DNA of 64,000 nucleotides from an uncultured Eubacteriales bacterium (GTDB taxonomy: Bacteria > Bacillota > Clostridia > Oscillospirales > Acutalibacteraceae), in contig CAKTDF010000010.1 of the NCBI GenBank assembly GCA_934541115.1, positions 1-64,000 on the forward strand. The letters run 5' to 3'. Both the position numbers and the translations under genes were made by a program. Under the pieces are notes generated by a model, which saw nothing but the letters and a program-made list of their open reading frames with translations, was not told the origin of the DNA and made no database searches. Positions 1 through 6,927 of the stretch are shown piece after piece (position 1 is the stretch's first letter; every line of letters begins with the position of its first letter).

Positions 1-26
1 CCGTACAGAAGCGTATTTTTGGTTAC

Positions 27-93
27 TTTTGTTACAACCGACAAAAGTGACCCCAGCGGAGCGTACGGGTGTAAAAGCGCATAACCATTTATA
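27..93. repeat. Dispersed repeat, copy 1
   Basis: First of three related segments in the gene-free first 468 bases. It shares a core (GACAAAAGTGACCCCAGCGG) and a GGTGTAAAAGCGCATA block with copy 2, offset by 163 bases. The arms ACTTTTGT and ACAAAAGT around positions 25-48 can form a hairpin. No coding potential is evident. Confidence 0.75.
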
Positions 94-189
94 TATTAAA
101 AACAAATGTTGGATTTAAGGGGAATAGTAGCACGTTAAAAAAACAAGTATACCTTTCCACATTCCACAAGATAGGATTTCAATGCTTTG

Positions 190-256
190 TTTTGTTACAA
201 CCGACAAAAGTGACCCCAGCGGAACGTAAGGGTGTAAAAGCGCATAGCCTTTTATC
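190..256. repeat. Dispersed repeat, copy 2
   Basis: Nearly identical to copy 1 over about 60 bases, with small differences (GGAGCGTACGGG against GGAACGTAAGGG). The segment between the copies shows no similarity, so this is a dispersed rather than tandem repeat. Confidence 0.75.
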
Positions 257-318
257 TATAAAAGTAAACGTTCGGGTTAAAATAGGTTTTGGAACACTTT
301 TAAAACCAAAAGCAGTTT

Positions 319-360
319 GACAAAAGCGTCCCGGCGGAGCATGCGGATATAAAGCATATA
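319..360. repeat. Dispersed repeat, degenerate copy 3
   Basis: Retains a shortened core (GACAAAAGCGTCCCGGCGGAGC) and the AAAGCATATA end, but has lost the middle. It looks like a decayed member of the same repeat. Confidence 0.5.
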
Positions 361-404
361 GCTGCTGCCAACATCTGTTTATTCTCCGAAAAGCGTAAAA
401 AAAC

Positions 405-433
405 TTGACTTTAAACTATTTTTATACTATTGT
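405..433 (+). promoter_or_regulatory. Probable sigma-A promoter of the Mrp ATPase gene
   Basis: TTGACT at 405-410 and TATTGT at 428-433 are separated by 17 bases, in an AT-rich stretch 35 bases before the start codon. The -10 match is imperfect. Confidence 0.5.
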
Positions 434-468
434 ATATAAGATTTAAATATCGAAAGGTAGTGTTATAA

Positions 469-1278
469 ATGAGTGAATGCGGCGGAAACTGCTCCTCATG
501 CTCATCTGATTGCCAGAGCAGGGATATGCATATCAAGCCAAATAAAGAAAGTAATATTAAAAAGATATATGCCGTTGTCAGCGGTAAGGGCGGAGTCGGA
601 AAATCTTCCGTTACCGCGCTCCTTGCCACGGCAATGCAAAGCCTCGGAAAACAGTGCGCCATTCTTGACGCAGACGTGACCGGTCCCTCAATTCCCAAGA
701 TGTTCGGACTCAAAGGACGCGCCGTCGGCGATGAGAGCGGAATCGTTCCCATGGAGACCGGTACGGGTATCCGCATAATGAGCGTCAATCTTCTGCTTGA
801 AAGCGAGGATATGCCGGTCGTTTGGCGCGGTCCCGTTATCAGCGGAGTGATTCAGCAGTTTTTCAGCGAGGTGTGCTGGGGCGACGTTGATTTTATGTTC
901 GTTGATATGCCTCCGGGAACCGGCGATGTTCCCCTGACGGTTTTTCAGTCGCTTCCCGTTGACGGAATAATCGTTGTCACAACGCCGCAGGATCTGGTTT
1001 CTCTTATTGTTAAAAAGGCTGTCAATATGGCTAAAATGATGAATATTCCCGTTGTCGGAATAATTGAAAACATGAGTACCTTTATCTGTCCGGATTGCGG
1101 AAAGGAACACCGCATTTTTGGCGGCGGAGATGCACAGGCAACGGCAAAGCAGATGGGTACCCGCCTGCTCGCCTCGCTCCCGATCGATCCCAAAACTCCG
1201 TCCCTTGCCGATAAAGGCGCTATTGAGCTTGCAAACACAGACGCGTTTTTGCCCATTGTTAAAGAGCTGGCTGAGTAA
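469..1278 (+). CDS. mrp: Mrp/NBP35-family P-loop ATPase, Fe-S cluster carrier
   Basis: A 269-residue cytoplasmic ATPase of the Mrp/ApbC/NBP35 family, which binds and delivers Fe-S clusters to apoproteins. The deviant Walker A motif GKGGVGKS lies near residues 39-46, followed by the family DADVTGPSIPKMFG segment and VDMPPGTGD. A CPDC pair near residue 208 is the usual cluster-binding CxxC of the dimer. Unusually for bacterial Mrp, the first 15 residues hold four cysteines (C4, C8, C11, C15), recalling the N-terminal ferredoxin-like cluster site of eukaryotic Nbp35. The start has AAAGGTAG eight bases upstream. The gene stands alone behind its own promoter, and its biological target cannot be told from the context. 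Confidence 0.92.
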   Translation: MSECGGNCSSCSSDCQSRDMHIKPNKESNIKKIYAVVSGKGGVGKSSVTALLATAMQSLGKQCAILDADVTGPSIPKMFGLKGRAVGDESGIVPMETGTGIRIMSVNLLLESEDMPVVWRGPVISGVIQQFFSEVCWGDVDFMFVDMPPGTGDVPLTVFQSLPVDGIIVVTTPQDLVSLIVKKAVNMAKMMNIPVVGIIENMSTFICPDCGKEHRIFGGGDAQATAKQMGTRLLASLPIDPKTPSLADKGAIELANTDAFLPIVKELAE

Positions 1279-1389
1279 GCTCACAGTATGCGGATATTCT
1301 GTATCTGAGTACGGTTTCAATCTGACTCAGATACACGAGTTCCGGCTGCGGTTACACGACATATAAATATTTATTACGGAGGAATACTT

Positions 1390-2445
1390 ATGAAGAAAAT
1401 TATCCGGGGAATACTTCTCGGTCTGCTTGCAATCATCGTTGTCGGCGGTTCTGTCGGAGCATATATGCTTTTCGGGCAGAAAGAGCCGGCTGTTGAAAGA
1501 AAGCCTACGGTTATTGACGCAAACGGAAATACCTATCTTGCGGTCGTTGACGGTGACAGCAAGGAGACAATGGTCGCCGTAACAGACGCAAACGGTGATG
1601 TTTATGCTGTTGTTACCGATAAGGACGGCAACCTCAGTTCAACCGTCGGTAATATCAACGACAAGGTAAATAAAGCCGATTTGCCGACGAATTATACCGG
1701 CGAAAAGCATAGCATGACTAACACGAAAAATTATACCGGCGATGTTGTCACCGAGCCTCAGACCACTGCACCGTCCACAACAAAGTCAGCCGATAACAAT
1801 CAGACAACCACGACAAAGCCGAAGGACGATGAACTGAAACCGTACAGGATTGCAAATCTGCGTGACAAGTATTTTTCAACCGGAACATATCTCATGAAAT
1901 TTACCACAAATGATGAGAACATGAACGAGAGCGTCGGAGATACTCCCCTCACCATGGCGACCAAGAACAACAATGTTTATGTCAGCACCACGTTCCAGTC
2001 GCTCAGCTGCGAGATGCTCATGCTCGCCCCCACAAGCAGCAGCAAGGATTCAAAGCCGACAATATATCTCATTCTTGATAAATTTAAAATCTATTGCAAA
2101 ATGCCGAGCGACACTATAGGCGACGGTGAAAGCCTCAACATGGGCGGAAAAATGAAAGATTTCGGCAGTGAAATCAAAGATAGCGACATTACCGTTTCAA
2201 AGGTTTCTATTGACGGAAAGGAACTCATTTGCGAAAGCTATGTTTCAAAAAAAGACGGCGCAACTGTCAAGTATTTCTTTGACGGAGATACTCTCGTTCG
2301 CCGTGATGACGTTGACAAGAACGGAAAGGTCAATTCGCTCTTTGTTTCCGAGCTGACAGCCGACGTTCCGGATTCACTTTTTGAAGTTCCGAAGAATTAC
2401 AGATATCTCAATATGTCTGCTTTGGAAAAACTTGGCGGAAAATAA
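1390..2445 (+). CDS. Membrane-anchored extracytoplasmic protein, possibly LolA/LppX-like fold
   Basis: A 351-residue protein of unknown function. Residues 5-28 form one hydrophobic segment with no lipobox cysteine, so it is probably an uncleaved signal anchor. A Val/Asp-rich part (about 38-95) and a Thr/Lys/Asn linker (about 115-145) precede a C-terminal domain of about 200 residues. That domain ends in PDSLFEVPKNY, a phrase typical of LolA/LppX-like lipid-binding sandwich domains; the fold assignment is inference. The start ATG has GGAGG eight bases upstream. A strong terminator follows, so this gene forms the end of a unit that may include mrp, 111 bases upstream. The general design (anchor, low-complexity linker, C-terminal domain) resembles the protein at 39030-39968. 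Confidence 0.7.
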   Translation: MKKIIRGILLGLLAIIVVGGSVGAYMLFGQKEPAVERKPTVIDANGNTYLAVVDGDSKETMVAVTDANGDVYAVVTDKDGNLSSTVGNINDKVNKADLPTNYTGEKHSMTNTKNYTGDVVTEPQTTAPSTTKSADNNQTTTTKPKDDELKPYRIANLRDKYFSTGTYLMKFTTNDENMNESVGDTPLTMATKNNNVYVSTTFQSLSCEMLMLAPTSSSKDSKPTIYLILDKFKIYCKMPSDTIGDGESLNMGGKMKDFGSEIKDSDITVSKVSIDGKELICESYVSKKDGATVKYFFDGDTLVRRDDVDKNGKVNSLFVSELTADVPDSLFEVPKNYRYLNMSALEKLGGK

Positions 2446-2464
2446 TATTAAGCTTTAATTTATA

Positions 2465-2511
2465 AGGTGCTGCTTTCGAAGTGTTTTCGAGAGCAGCACC
2501 TGAATTTTTTT
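2465..2511 (+). terminator. Intrinsic terminator
   Basis: Ten-base arms AGGTGCTGCT and AGCAGCACCT close a loop and are followed by GAATTTTTTT, 20 bases after the stop codon of the preceding gene. Confidence 0.9.
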
Positions 2512-2688
2512 GCGTAAAAATGTTCTTTTGATTTTTTGCTTTTGGTCTTCGATAAATGCGGCAGTCACGCGGTGTATTTTTGCATTCTTTTGTGAAATAC
2601 TAAGTGTGACGAAAAAGAGCGTATGTCAGCTCTCGTCGCCGAAGAGACCGCTTTTCGGTCACAAATTTTAAAAAGGAGACTGAATTTT

Positions 2689-2811
2689 ATGGCAAAGCAG
2701 AATAAGCAGCAGCAGAATCAGCAGCAGCAGAATCAGCAGCAGCAAAACCAGCAGCAACAGCAACAGCAGCAGAATCAGCAGCAGAAGCAGCAGGAACAGC
2801 AGAACTACTGA
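2689..2811 (+). CDS. Gln/Asn-rich 40-residue peptide
   Basis: A short gene coding MAKQNK followed by blocks of QQQN and QQQQ and ending in QEQQNY; about three quarters of its 40 residues are Gln or Asn. AAAAAGGAGA precedes the ATG by eight bases, and a 14-bp perfect hairpin starts ten bases after the stop, so it looks like an expressed single-gene unit. An in-frame ATG at 2623 would add 22 residues but lacks a binding site. No family is recognised. Small Gln-rich proteins occur in spore-forming Firmicutes, but a spore role here would be speculation. CAG dominates over CAA in the repeat, so it could expand or contract by slippage. Confidence 0.65.
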   Translation: MAKQNKQQQNQQQQNQQQQNQQQQQQQQNQQQKQQEQQNY

Positions 2812-2820
2812 GTTTGAAGG

Positions 2821-2853
2821 ATATGCAAAGTGCCTTTGCGGCACTTTGCATAT
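2821..2853 (+). terminator. Hairpin terminator of the Gln-rich gene
   Basis: A perfect 14-bp stem (ATATGCAAAGTGCC and its complement) with a TTTGC loop, starting just after the stop codon. The trailing T run is short (TTT). Confidence 0.7.
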
Positions 2854-2880
2854 TTGCTGCGGTATTGCTTTTACACAGCA

Positions 2881-2912
2881 AAACAGGGTGCGCCGGTTGG
2901 CGCACCCTGTTT
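2881..2912. terminator. Bidirectional terminator
   Basis: A perfect 14-bp palindrome (AAACAGGGTGCGCC, loop GGTT) with T runs on the plus side and A runs in the stem. It lies 20 bases beyond the stop of the minus-strand glycosidase and can end transcription from both sides. Confidence 0.85.
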
Positions 2913-2931
2913 CTTTATTTGAAGATAAACC

Positions 2932-5379
2932 TTATACCATCTTAAGCAATGCGGGCAGCTTCATGATTGCCGAGCCGAGACCGGCAAAAATCTTTCCGAT
3001 ACCCTTGACGGTGCTGCCGTCATCGTTGAGGATCATGAGCAGACCGTCTGCCATTTCCTCTGTGAAAACGCCGCTGCTCATTGTGATAAAGTTGCGGATA
3101 GGAATTTGCAGCGCCATCGCCTTGACCATGTCAACCGTTGAGTTGCTCTCTTTGAAAACTGCGTTCAGCGCTTTGTCAATAACGGTATTGATTATTCCGC
3201 CCCACTTTGAGTTCTTTGTACGCTCAAGCGAGTCAAGGAGAGTGAACGGTTCGCTGCCGCGCTCACACGGCGGAATCTCGTGACCGAGAACGGCGGCGAA
3301 AGCCTCGTCCGAGACGGTCTGAACGTCCGCGGTGTAATACTCGGGAGCGATCTCTCTGTAATCGGGAACGGCAACGTCCTTTGCGGTGGATTCAACATTG
3401 ACTTTGCCCTCAAGGCGGATATCGCGGCTTGAAGCACCTATGAGAATGTCAAAATCGCCGCTTTCAACATGCCAGTCGTTGATATTTACGTTGTAGTAAG
3501 CAAACGCACGCTTTGAAAGGGTCAGCTTGACTTCCTTTTCTTCACCCGGTTCAAGGAACGTTTTGGCAAATGCGCGCAGCTCCTTGACGGGACGGTATAT
3601 GGTGCTTTCAACGTCTGAAACATAAAGCTGTGAGATTTCGGCACCGGCAACGGAACCGGTGTTCCTGACCTTGAAAGTGACGGTCAGCTCGTCTGTGTCC
3701 TTGATCTTCTTTTTTGAAAGCTTTAGACCGGAATACTTAAATGATGTATATGAAAGACCGAAGCCGAACGGGAACAGAACGCTCTTTCTTGCCGAATCAT
3801 AATACCTGTATCCGATGTAAACGCTGTCTCTGTATTCCGTGGTCATGACCGTGCCGGGATAATAATTAATGCACTGTGTGTCGGCAAGGGAAAGCGGATA
3901 TGTTTCCGCAAGCTTTCCGCAGGGGTTCTGCTTTCCGGTGAGAATGTCGCAGACTGCGCCGCCGGTAGCCTGACCGCCGAGATATGCGTTGAGAAGACCC
4001 TTGACCTTTGAAAGCCACGGCATTGTTACCGGTGAGCCGCCGGAAAGAACAACAACAACATTTTCATTGACCTTGCAGATCTCCTCGGCAAGGCGGTTGT
4101 GTGCGGCAGGGAGCTCGAGAGTGGTTCTGTCGTAGCCTTCTGCCTCGTATTCATCAGTCAGACCGATGAAAAGGAGAACAACGTCGCTCTTTTTTGCAAG
4201 TGCGCAAGCGTCGTTGATGAGAAGCTGAGAAACAGCCGAGCTCTTCTTGTTGTAGCCGGGAGAATAAAGCGGCTGATAGCCTGCGCCGACAAGCTCCGTG
4301 AACGCGTCTGAAAGTTCGGTCGGGTTGATTTGTGAGGAGCCGGCGCCCTGATATCTGGGGGAACGTGCAAGCTCGCCTATTACGGCAACCTTTTTGCCCT
4401 TTTGCAGAGGAAGAATGTTGTCCTCGTTTTTGAGAAGTACCATTGACTGAGCGGCAACCTTGCGTGCAAGCTCGTGATGGGCTTTTCTGTCGTATGAATA
4501 AACGCCGAGAGCTTTTTCTGACTTGAAAGCAAGGTCAAGCAATCTGTCAACGCACTTGTCAAGGTCGTCAACCGAAAGCTTTCCTCTGCGAACGGCGTCG
4601 GCAATTTTTTTGTCGTTGTAGCCGCCGGATGTGGGCATTTCGAGGTCGTTGCCCGCCTTTATGCCCTGAACGCGGTCGTTGGCTGCGCCCCAGTCGGTAA
4701 CAACGATTCCGTCAAAGCCCCATTCGTCGCGCAAAACCTGCGTCTGGAGGAATGCGCTGTCTGAGCAGTACTCGCCGTTCAGCTTGTTATAAGCGTTCAT
4801 AACGGTCCAGGGCTTGCCTTTTTTGACGGCAATTTCAAACGCGGTGAGATAGATCTCACGCAGTGCGCGCTCGTCAACAACGCTGTCAACGGACATGCGG
4901 CGCATTTCCTGGTTGTTTGTTGCAAAATGCTTGAGAGAGGTGCCTATTCCCTTTGACTGAACGCCGTTTATAAAACCTGCGGCAACCTCGCCAGCAAGCA
5001 GTGGATCTTCCGAAAAATATTCAAAATTTCTTCCGCAAAGAGGAGAGCGTTTCATATTTACGCCGGGACCGAGCAAAACGCTGACCTGTTCGGCGAGGCA
5101 TTCTTCGCCCAAAGCAACGCCCAATTCATAAAGCAGAGACGGATCCCATGAGCTTGCGGTCGTTACGGCAGTGGGAAAGCACGTTGCCGGAACAGAGTTG
5201 TCAAGGCTGGGACCGCCGTTTTTTTCGTCCTTTTTTCTCAGACCGTGCGGACCGTCTGTGAGCATGATTGAGGGAATGTCAAGGCGTTCAATGCCCTTTG
5301 TGTGCCAAAAATCCTTGCCGGAGCAAAGGCTCGCCTTTTCCTCAAGGGTAAGCTTATCAATAAGTTCCCGGTACTTCAT
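2932..5379 (-). CDS. Glycoside hydrolase family 3 beta-glucosidase/xylosidase
   Basis: An 815-residue GH3 enzyme that releases non-reducing terminal beta-linked sugars. The barrel domain contains KHFATNNQE (K150, H151) and the nucleophile Asp229 in VVTDWGA. The GH3 C-terminal sandwich follows (residues about 320-545), then a fibronectin-III-like domain (about 575-645), as in BglB-type enzymes. An extra region of about 130 residues lies beyond the usual end; it contains GGII, FITMSSGVFTEEMADGLL and a hydrophobic tail. There is no signal peptide, so the enzyme is likely cytoplasmic and acts on imported oligosaccharides. The ATG has GGAGGT seven bases upstream and a good promoter. Substrate specificity cannot be read from the sequence. 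Confidence 0.93.
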   Translation of the reverse strand: MKYRELIDKLTLEEKASLCSGKDFWHTKGIERLDIPSIMLTDGPHGLRKKDEKNGGPSLDNSVPATCFPTAVTTASSWDPSLLYELGVALGEECLAEQVSVLLGPGVNMKRSPLCGRNFEYFSEDPLLAGEVAAGFINGVQSKGIGTSLKHFATNNQEMRRMSVDSVVDERALREIYLTAFEIAVKKGKPWTVMNAYNKLNGEYCSDSAFLQTQVLRDEWGFDGIVVTDWGAANDRVQGIKAGNDLEMPTSGGYNDKKIADAVRRGKLSVDDLDKCVDRLLDLAFKSEKALGVYSYDRKAHHELARKVAAQSMVLLKNEDNILPLQKGKKVAVIGELARSPRYQGAGSSQINPTELSDAFTELVGAGYQPLYSPGYNKKSSAVSQLLINDACALAKKSDVVLLFIGLTDEYEAEGYDRTTLELPAAHNRLAEEICKVNENVVVVLSGGSPVTMPWLSKVKGLLNAYLGGQATGGAVCDILTGKQNPCGKLAETYPLSLADTQCINYYPGTVMTTEYRDSVYIGYRYYDSARKSVLFPFGFGLSYTSFKYSGLKLSKKKIKDTDELTVTFKVRNTGSVAGAEISQLYVSDVESTIYRPVKELRAFAKTFLEPGEEKEVKLTLSKRAFAYYNVNINDWHVESGDFDILIGASSRDIRLEGKVNVESTAKDVAVPDYREIAPEYYTADVQTVSDEAFAAVLGHEIPPCERGSEPFTLLDSLERTKNSKWGGIINTVIDKALNAVFKESNSTVDMVKAMALQIPIRNFITMSSGVFTEEMADGLLMILNDDGSTVKGIGKIFAGLGSAIMKLPALLKMV

Positions 5380-5443
5380 ATCTGACCTCCAAAAAATATT
5401 ATCATAGCGTCAAAAATTCACAGCTACAATATAGTCATTAATA

Positions 5444-5472
5444 ATTATATACGCATTTTCTTCACAGGTCAA
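5444..5472 (-). promoter_or_regulatory. Promoter of the GH3 gene
   Basis: On the minus strand, TTGACC (5467-5472) and TATAAT (5444-5449) are separated by 17 bases, about 65 bases before the start codon. Confidence 0.8.
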
Positions 5473-5627
5473 CTGTTTTGTGCCCGGATATTGGATTTTA
5501 GATGTCTGACAGTTCAAAGAAAACGCCGACGGATCGGCTCGCGTTGTCGAGCGTAATTTACAAGGGCTCAACGTGCCGAAAGCATGATCGTATCAATTAT
5601 CATTTACCCATATCAAAAAACAGTAAA

Positions 5628-6020
5628 CTATCTGTTGTTCATTTCCATACGGTAAATTTCCTGTTCTTCAATGTCGATATTCTCAACAATAATCGGTTTT
5701 ATTCCTGCGTTGGCGGTAACCGTTGTGATCAACGCTTTGCCGAGGGGGAAAAGCTCTTTGAACGTGTCAACGTGAATAAATTCCTTTTCAACGTTCTTTT
5801 TGATTTCAAAAATACCTTTGATTTCAATGCAGATGTTCAGCACATCGGGCTGCTTTTTGTCAAGGACCTCAATTGAGAGCGTTGCCTCACAGGTTGAGTT
5901 CTGCGTGTATTTTACATTGTGAGAGACTGTGTTGCTGAAGCAAAGCTGAACTGCGCCGCTCACGGAGTTGTTGAATTTTATTTTGCTGACCTTATATGCT
6001 TTAAGCTGAACATTACTCAT
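5628..6020 (-). CDS. SecB-like chaperone domain protein
   Basis: A 130-residue soluble protein. The strand pattern and the C-terminal segment FPLGKALITTVTANAG followed by IKPIIVENIDIEE match the SecB family, where an FPYAR...PP(I/L)NF-type phrase closes the fold. A central CIEIKGIFEIKK strand also fits. SecB is a tetrameric export chaperone in proteobacteria; SecB-like proteins elsewhere serve toxin-antitoxin systems or unknown clients. The start codon overlaps the stop of the DUF218 gene upstream (ATGA), so the two are translationally coupled. No neighbouring toxin is visible. The assignment rests on pattern recognition and needs a profile search. Confidence 0.6.
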   Translation of the reverse strand: MSNVQLKAYKVSKIKFNNSVSGAVQLCFSNTVSHNVKYTQNSTCEATLSIEVLDKKQPDVLNICIEIKGIFEIKKNVEKEFIHVDTFKELFPLGKALITTVTANAGIKPIIVENIDIEEQEIYRMEMNNR

Positions 6021-6607
6021 TCTTTGTTCATTCCTTTTCTAAAATATTCTTGAAACAGAAGTGGAAAAACAAGCGCTTCTCTGATGTAGTTTTTTGCCCT
6101 CTTGTCTTTCGGTGACGGAGCAGGAACACTTTTGACCTTTACCTTGCAAAGCGACGCAATAAAAGCTGCGCGCATGAGGTGGAATTCGCTTGAAAGGAAA
6201 GCGATGACCGGTTCTTCCTTCAGCCCGAGCGAATCAATGACAGTCTTTGCGTTGAGAAAGTTTTCAAAAGTCGTCTGCGACTTATCCTCAAGCAAAATAC
6301 GCTCGTTTTCAATGCCGTTTTCAGTCAGTATTTTTTGAATTGCGGCAGCCTCGCTCACTGTTTGGTCCTCGTGAACAATTCCGCCGCAGCAGATTGCAAT
6401 TGTGTTTTTATGCACACTCAAAAATTCCGCCGCAGCCTTTGCGCGCAAAAAGAGCGTTTCCTCAGGTTCGCTGCCCCTGACGCGGCAGCCCAAAATCAAA
6501 AGGAAGTCCGGCTCACAGTCAAGGTTTCCGTTTTTTGCCTTTGCTTCGCAGAGAGCAAACGTACCTGCAAGGGCGGAAAGGGTAAAAATTGCGCCTTTTA
6601 TTTTCAT
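6017..6607 (-). CDS. YdcF/SanA-like DUF218 protein
   Basis: A 196-residue protein of the DUF218 family (YdcF, SanA, ElyC), which is linked to envelope integrity. The N-terminal 22 residues are hydrophobic and may be a signal peptide or anchor. The core shows PDFLLILGCRV near residue 33, CCGGIVHEDQTVSEAAAI, LLEDKSQTTFENF and FLSSEFHLMRAAFIA, all conserved in this family. The enzymatic activity of DUF218 proteins is unsettled. The gene is expressed from its own promoter and overlaps the following SecB-like gene by four bases. Confidence 0.88.
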   Translation of the reverse strand: MKIKGAIFTLSALAGTFALCEAKAKNGNLDCEPDFLLILGCRVRGSEPEETLFLRAKAAAEFLSVHKNTIAICCGGIVHEDQTVSEAAAIQKILTENGIENERILLEDKSQTTFENFLNAKTVIDSLGLKEEPVIAFLSSEFHLMRAAFIASLCKVKVKSVPAPSPKDKRAKNYIREALVFPLLFQEYFRKGMNKE

Positions 6608-6636
6608 TGTACCATCTCCAAATATTTTCTGCTTTC

Positions 6637-6665
6637 ATTGTATCACACCGCGAAAAAAAACACAA
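6637..6665 (-). promoter_or_regulatory. Promoter of the DUF218/SecB-like pair
   Basis: Minus strand: TTGTGT (6660-6665) and TACAAT (6637-6642) with a 17-base spacer, 30 bases before the start codon. Confidence 0.7.
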
Positions 6666-6927
6666 TGTAAAAACCCGCATTGAGTTCGTTTCCCCTCAGC
6701 TCATATGTTTTTGTCATAGAAACGGAAAAAACCGCTTAAACTATAATATATGTAGCCGCGCTATAATTTAAGCACATTTAGTTTTTGGGCTGATACGGCG
6801 GCTTTTGACAAAGGTCCGAAAGCCGAAAAAACAAAACAGATTGGTTTATCGTCACGCCTTGCGCGGCTGCGGCAGGGGTCAAACGTGATTTTTACTATTT
6901 GCAGTCGGAAAGGTTATGGTAATTTTT
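6666..6927. other. glmS upstream region, no gene seen
   Basis: Contains two TATAAT boxes (6742-6747 and 6762-6767) enclosed by an inverted repeat GCTTAAA (6734-6740) and TTTAAGC (6767-6773), and a hairpin CGGCTTT/AAAGCCG near 6798-6825. No good -35 box pairs with either TATAAT. I looked for the conserved core of the glmS ribozyme and did not find it. Confidence 0.45.

Noticed and set aside
27..256. CRISPR array
   Set aside because: Only two or three imperfect copies with a large spacer of about 100 bases and no cas genes; not an array.
5502..5876. Plus-strand frame overlapping the SecB-like gene
   Set aside because: Antisense shadow of the minus-strand gene with no binding site.
6666..6927. 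glmS ribozyme upstream of glmS
   Set aside because: The conserved catalytic core could not be matched by eye and the stems present do not fit its layout.
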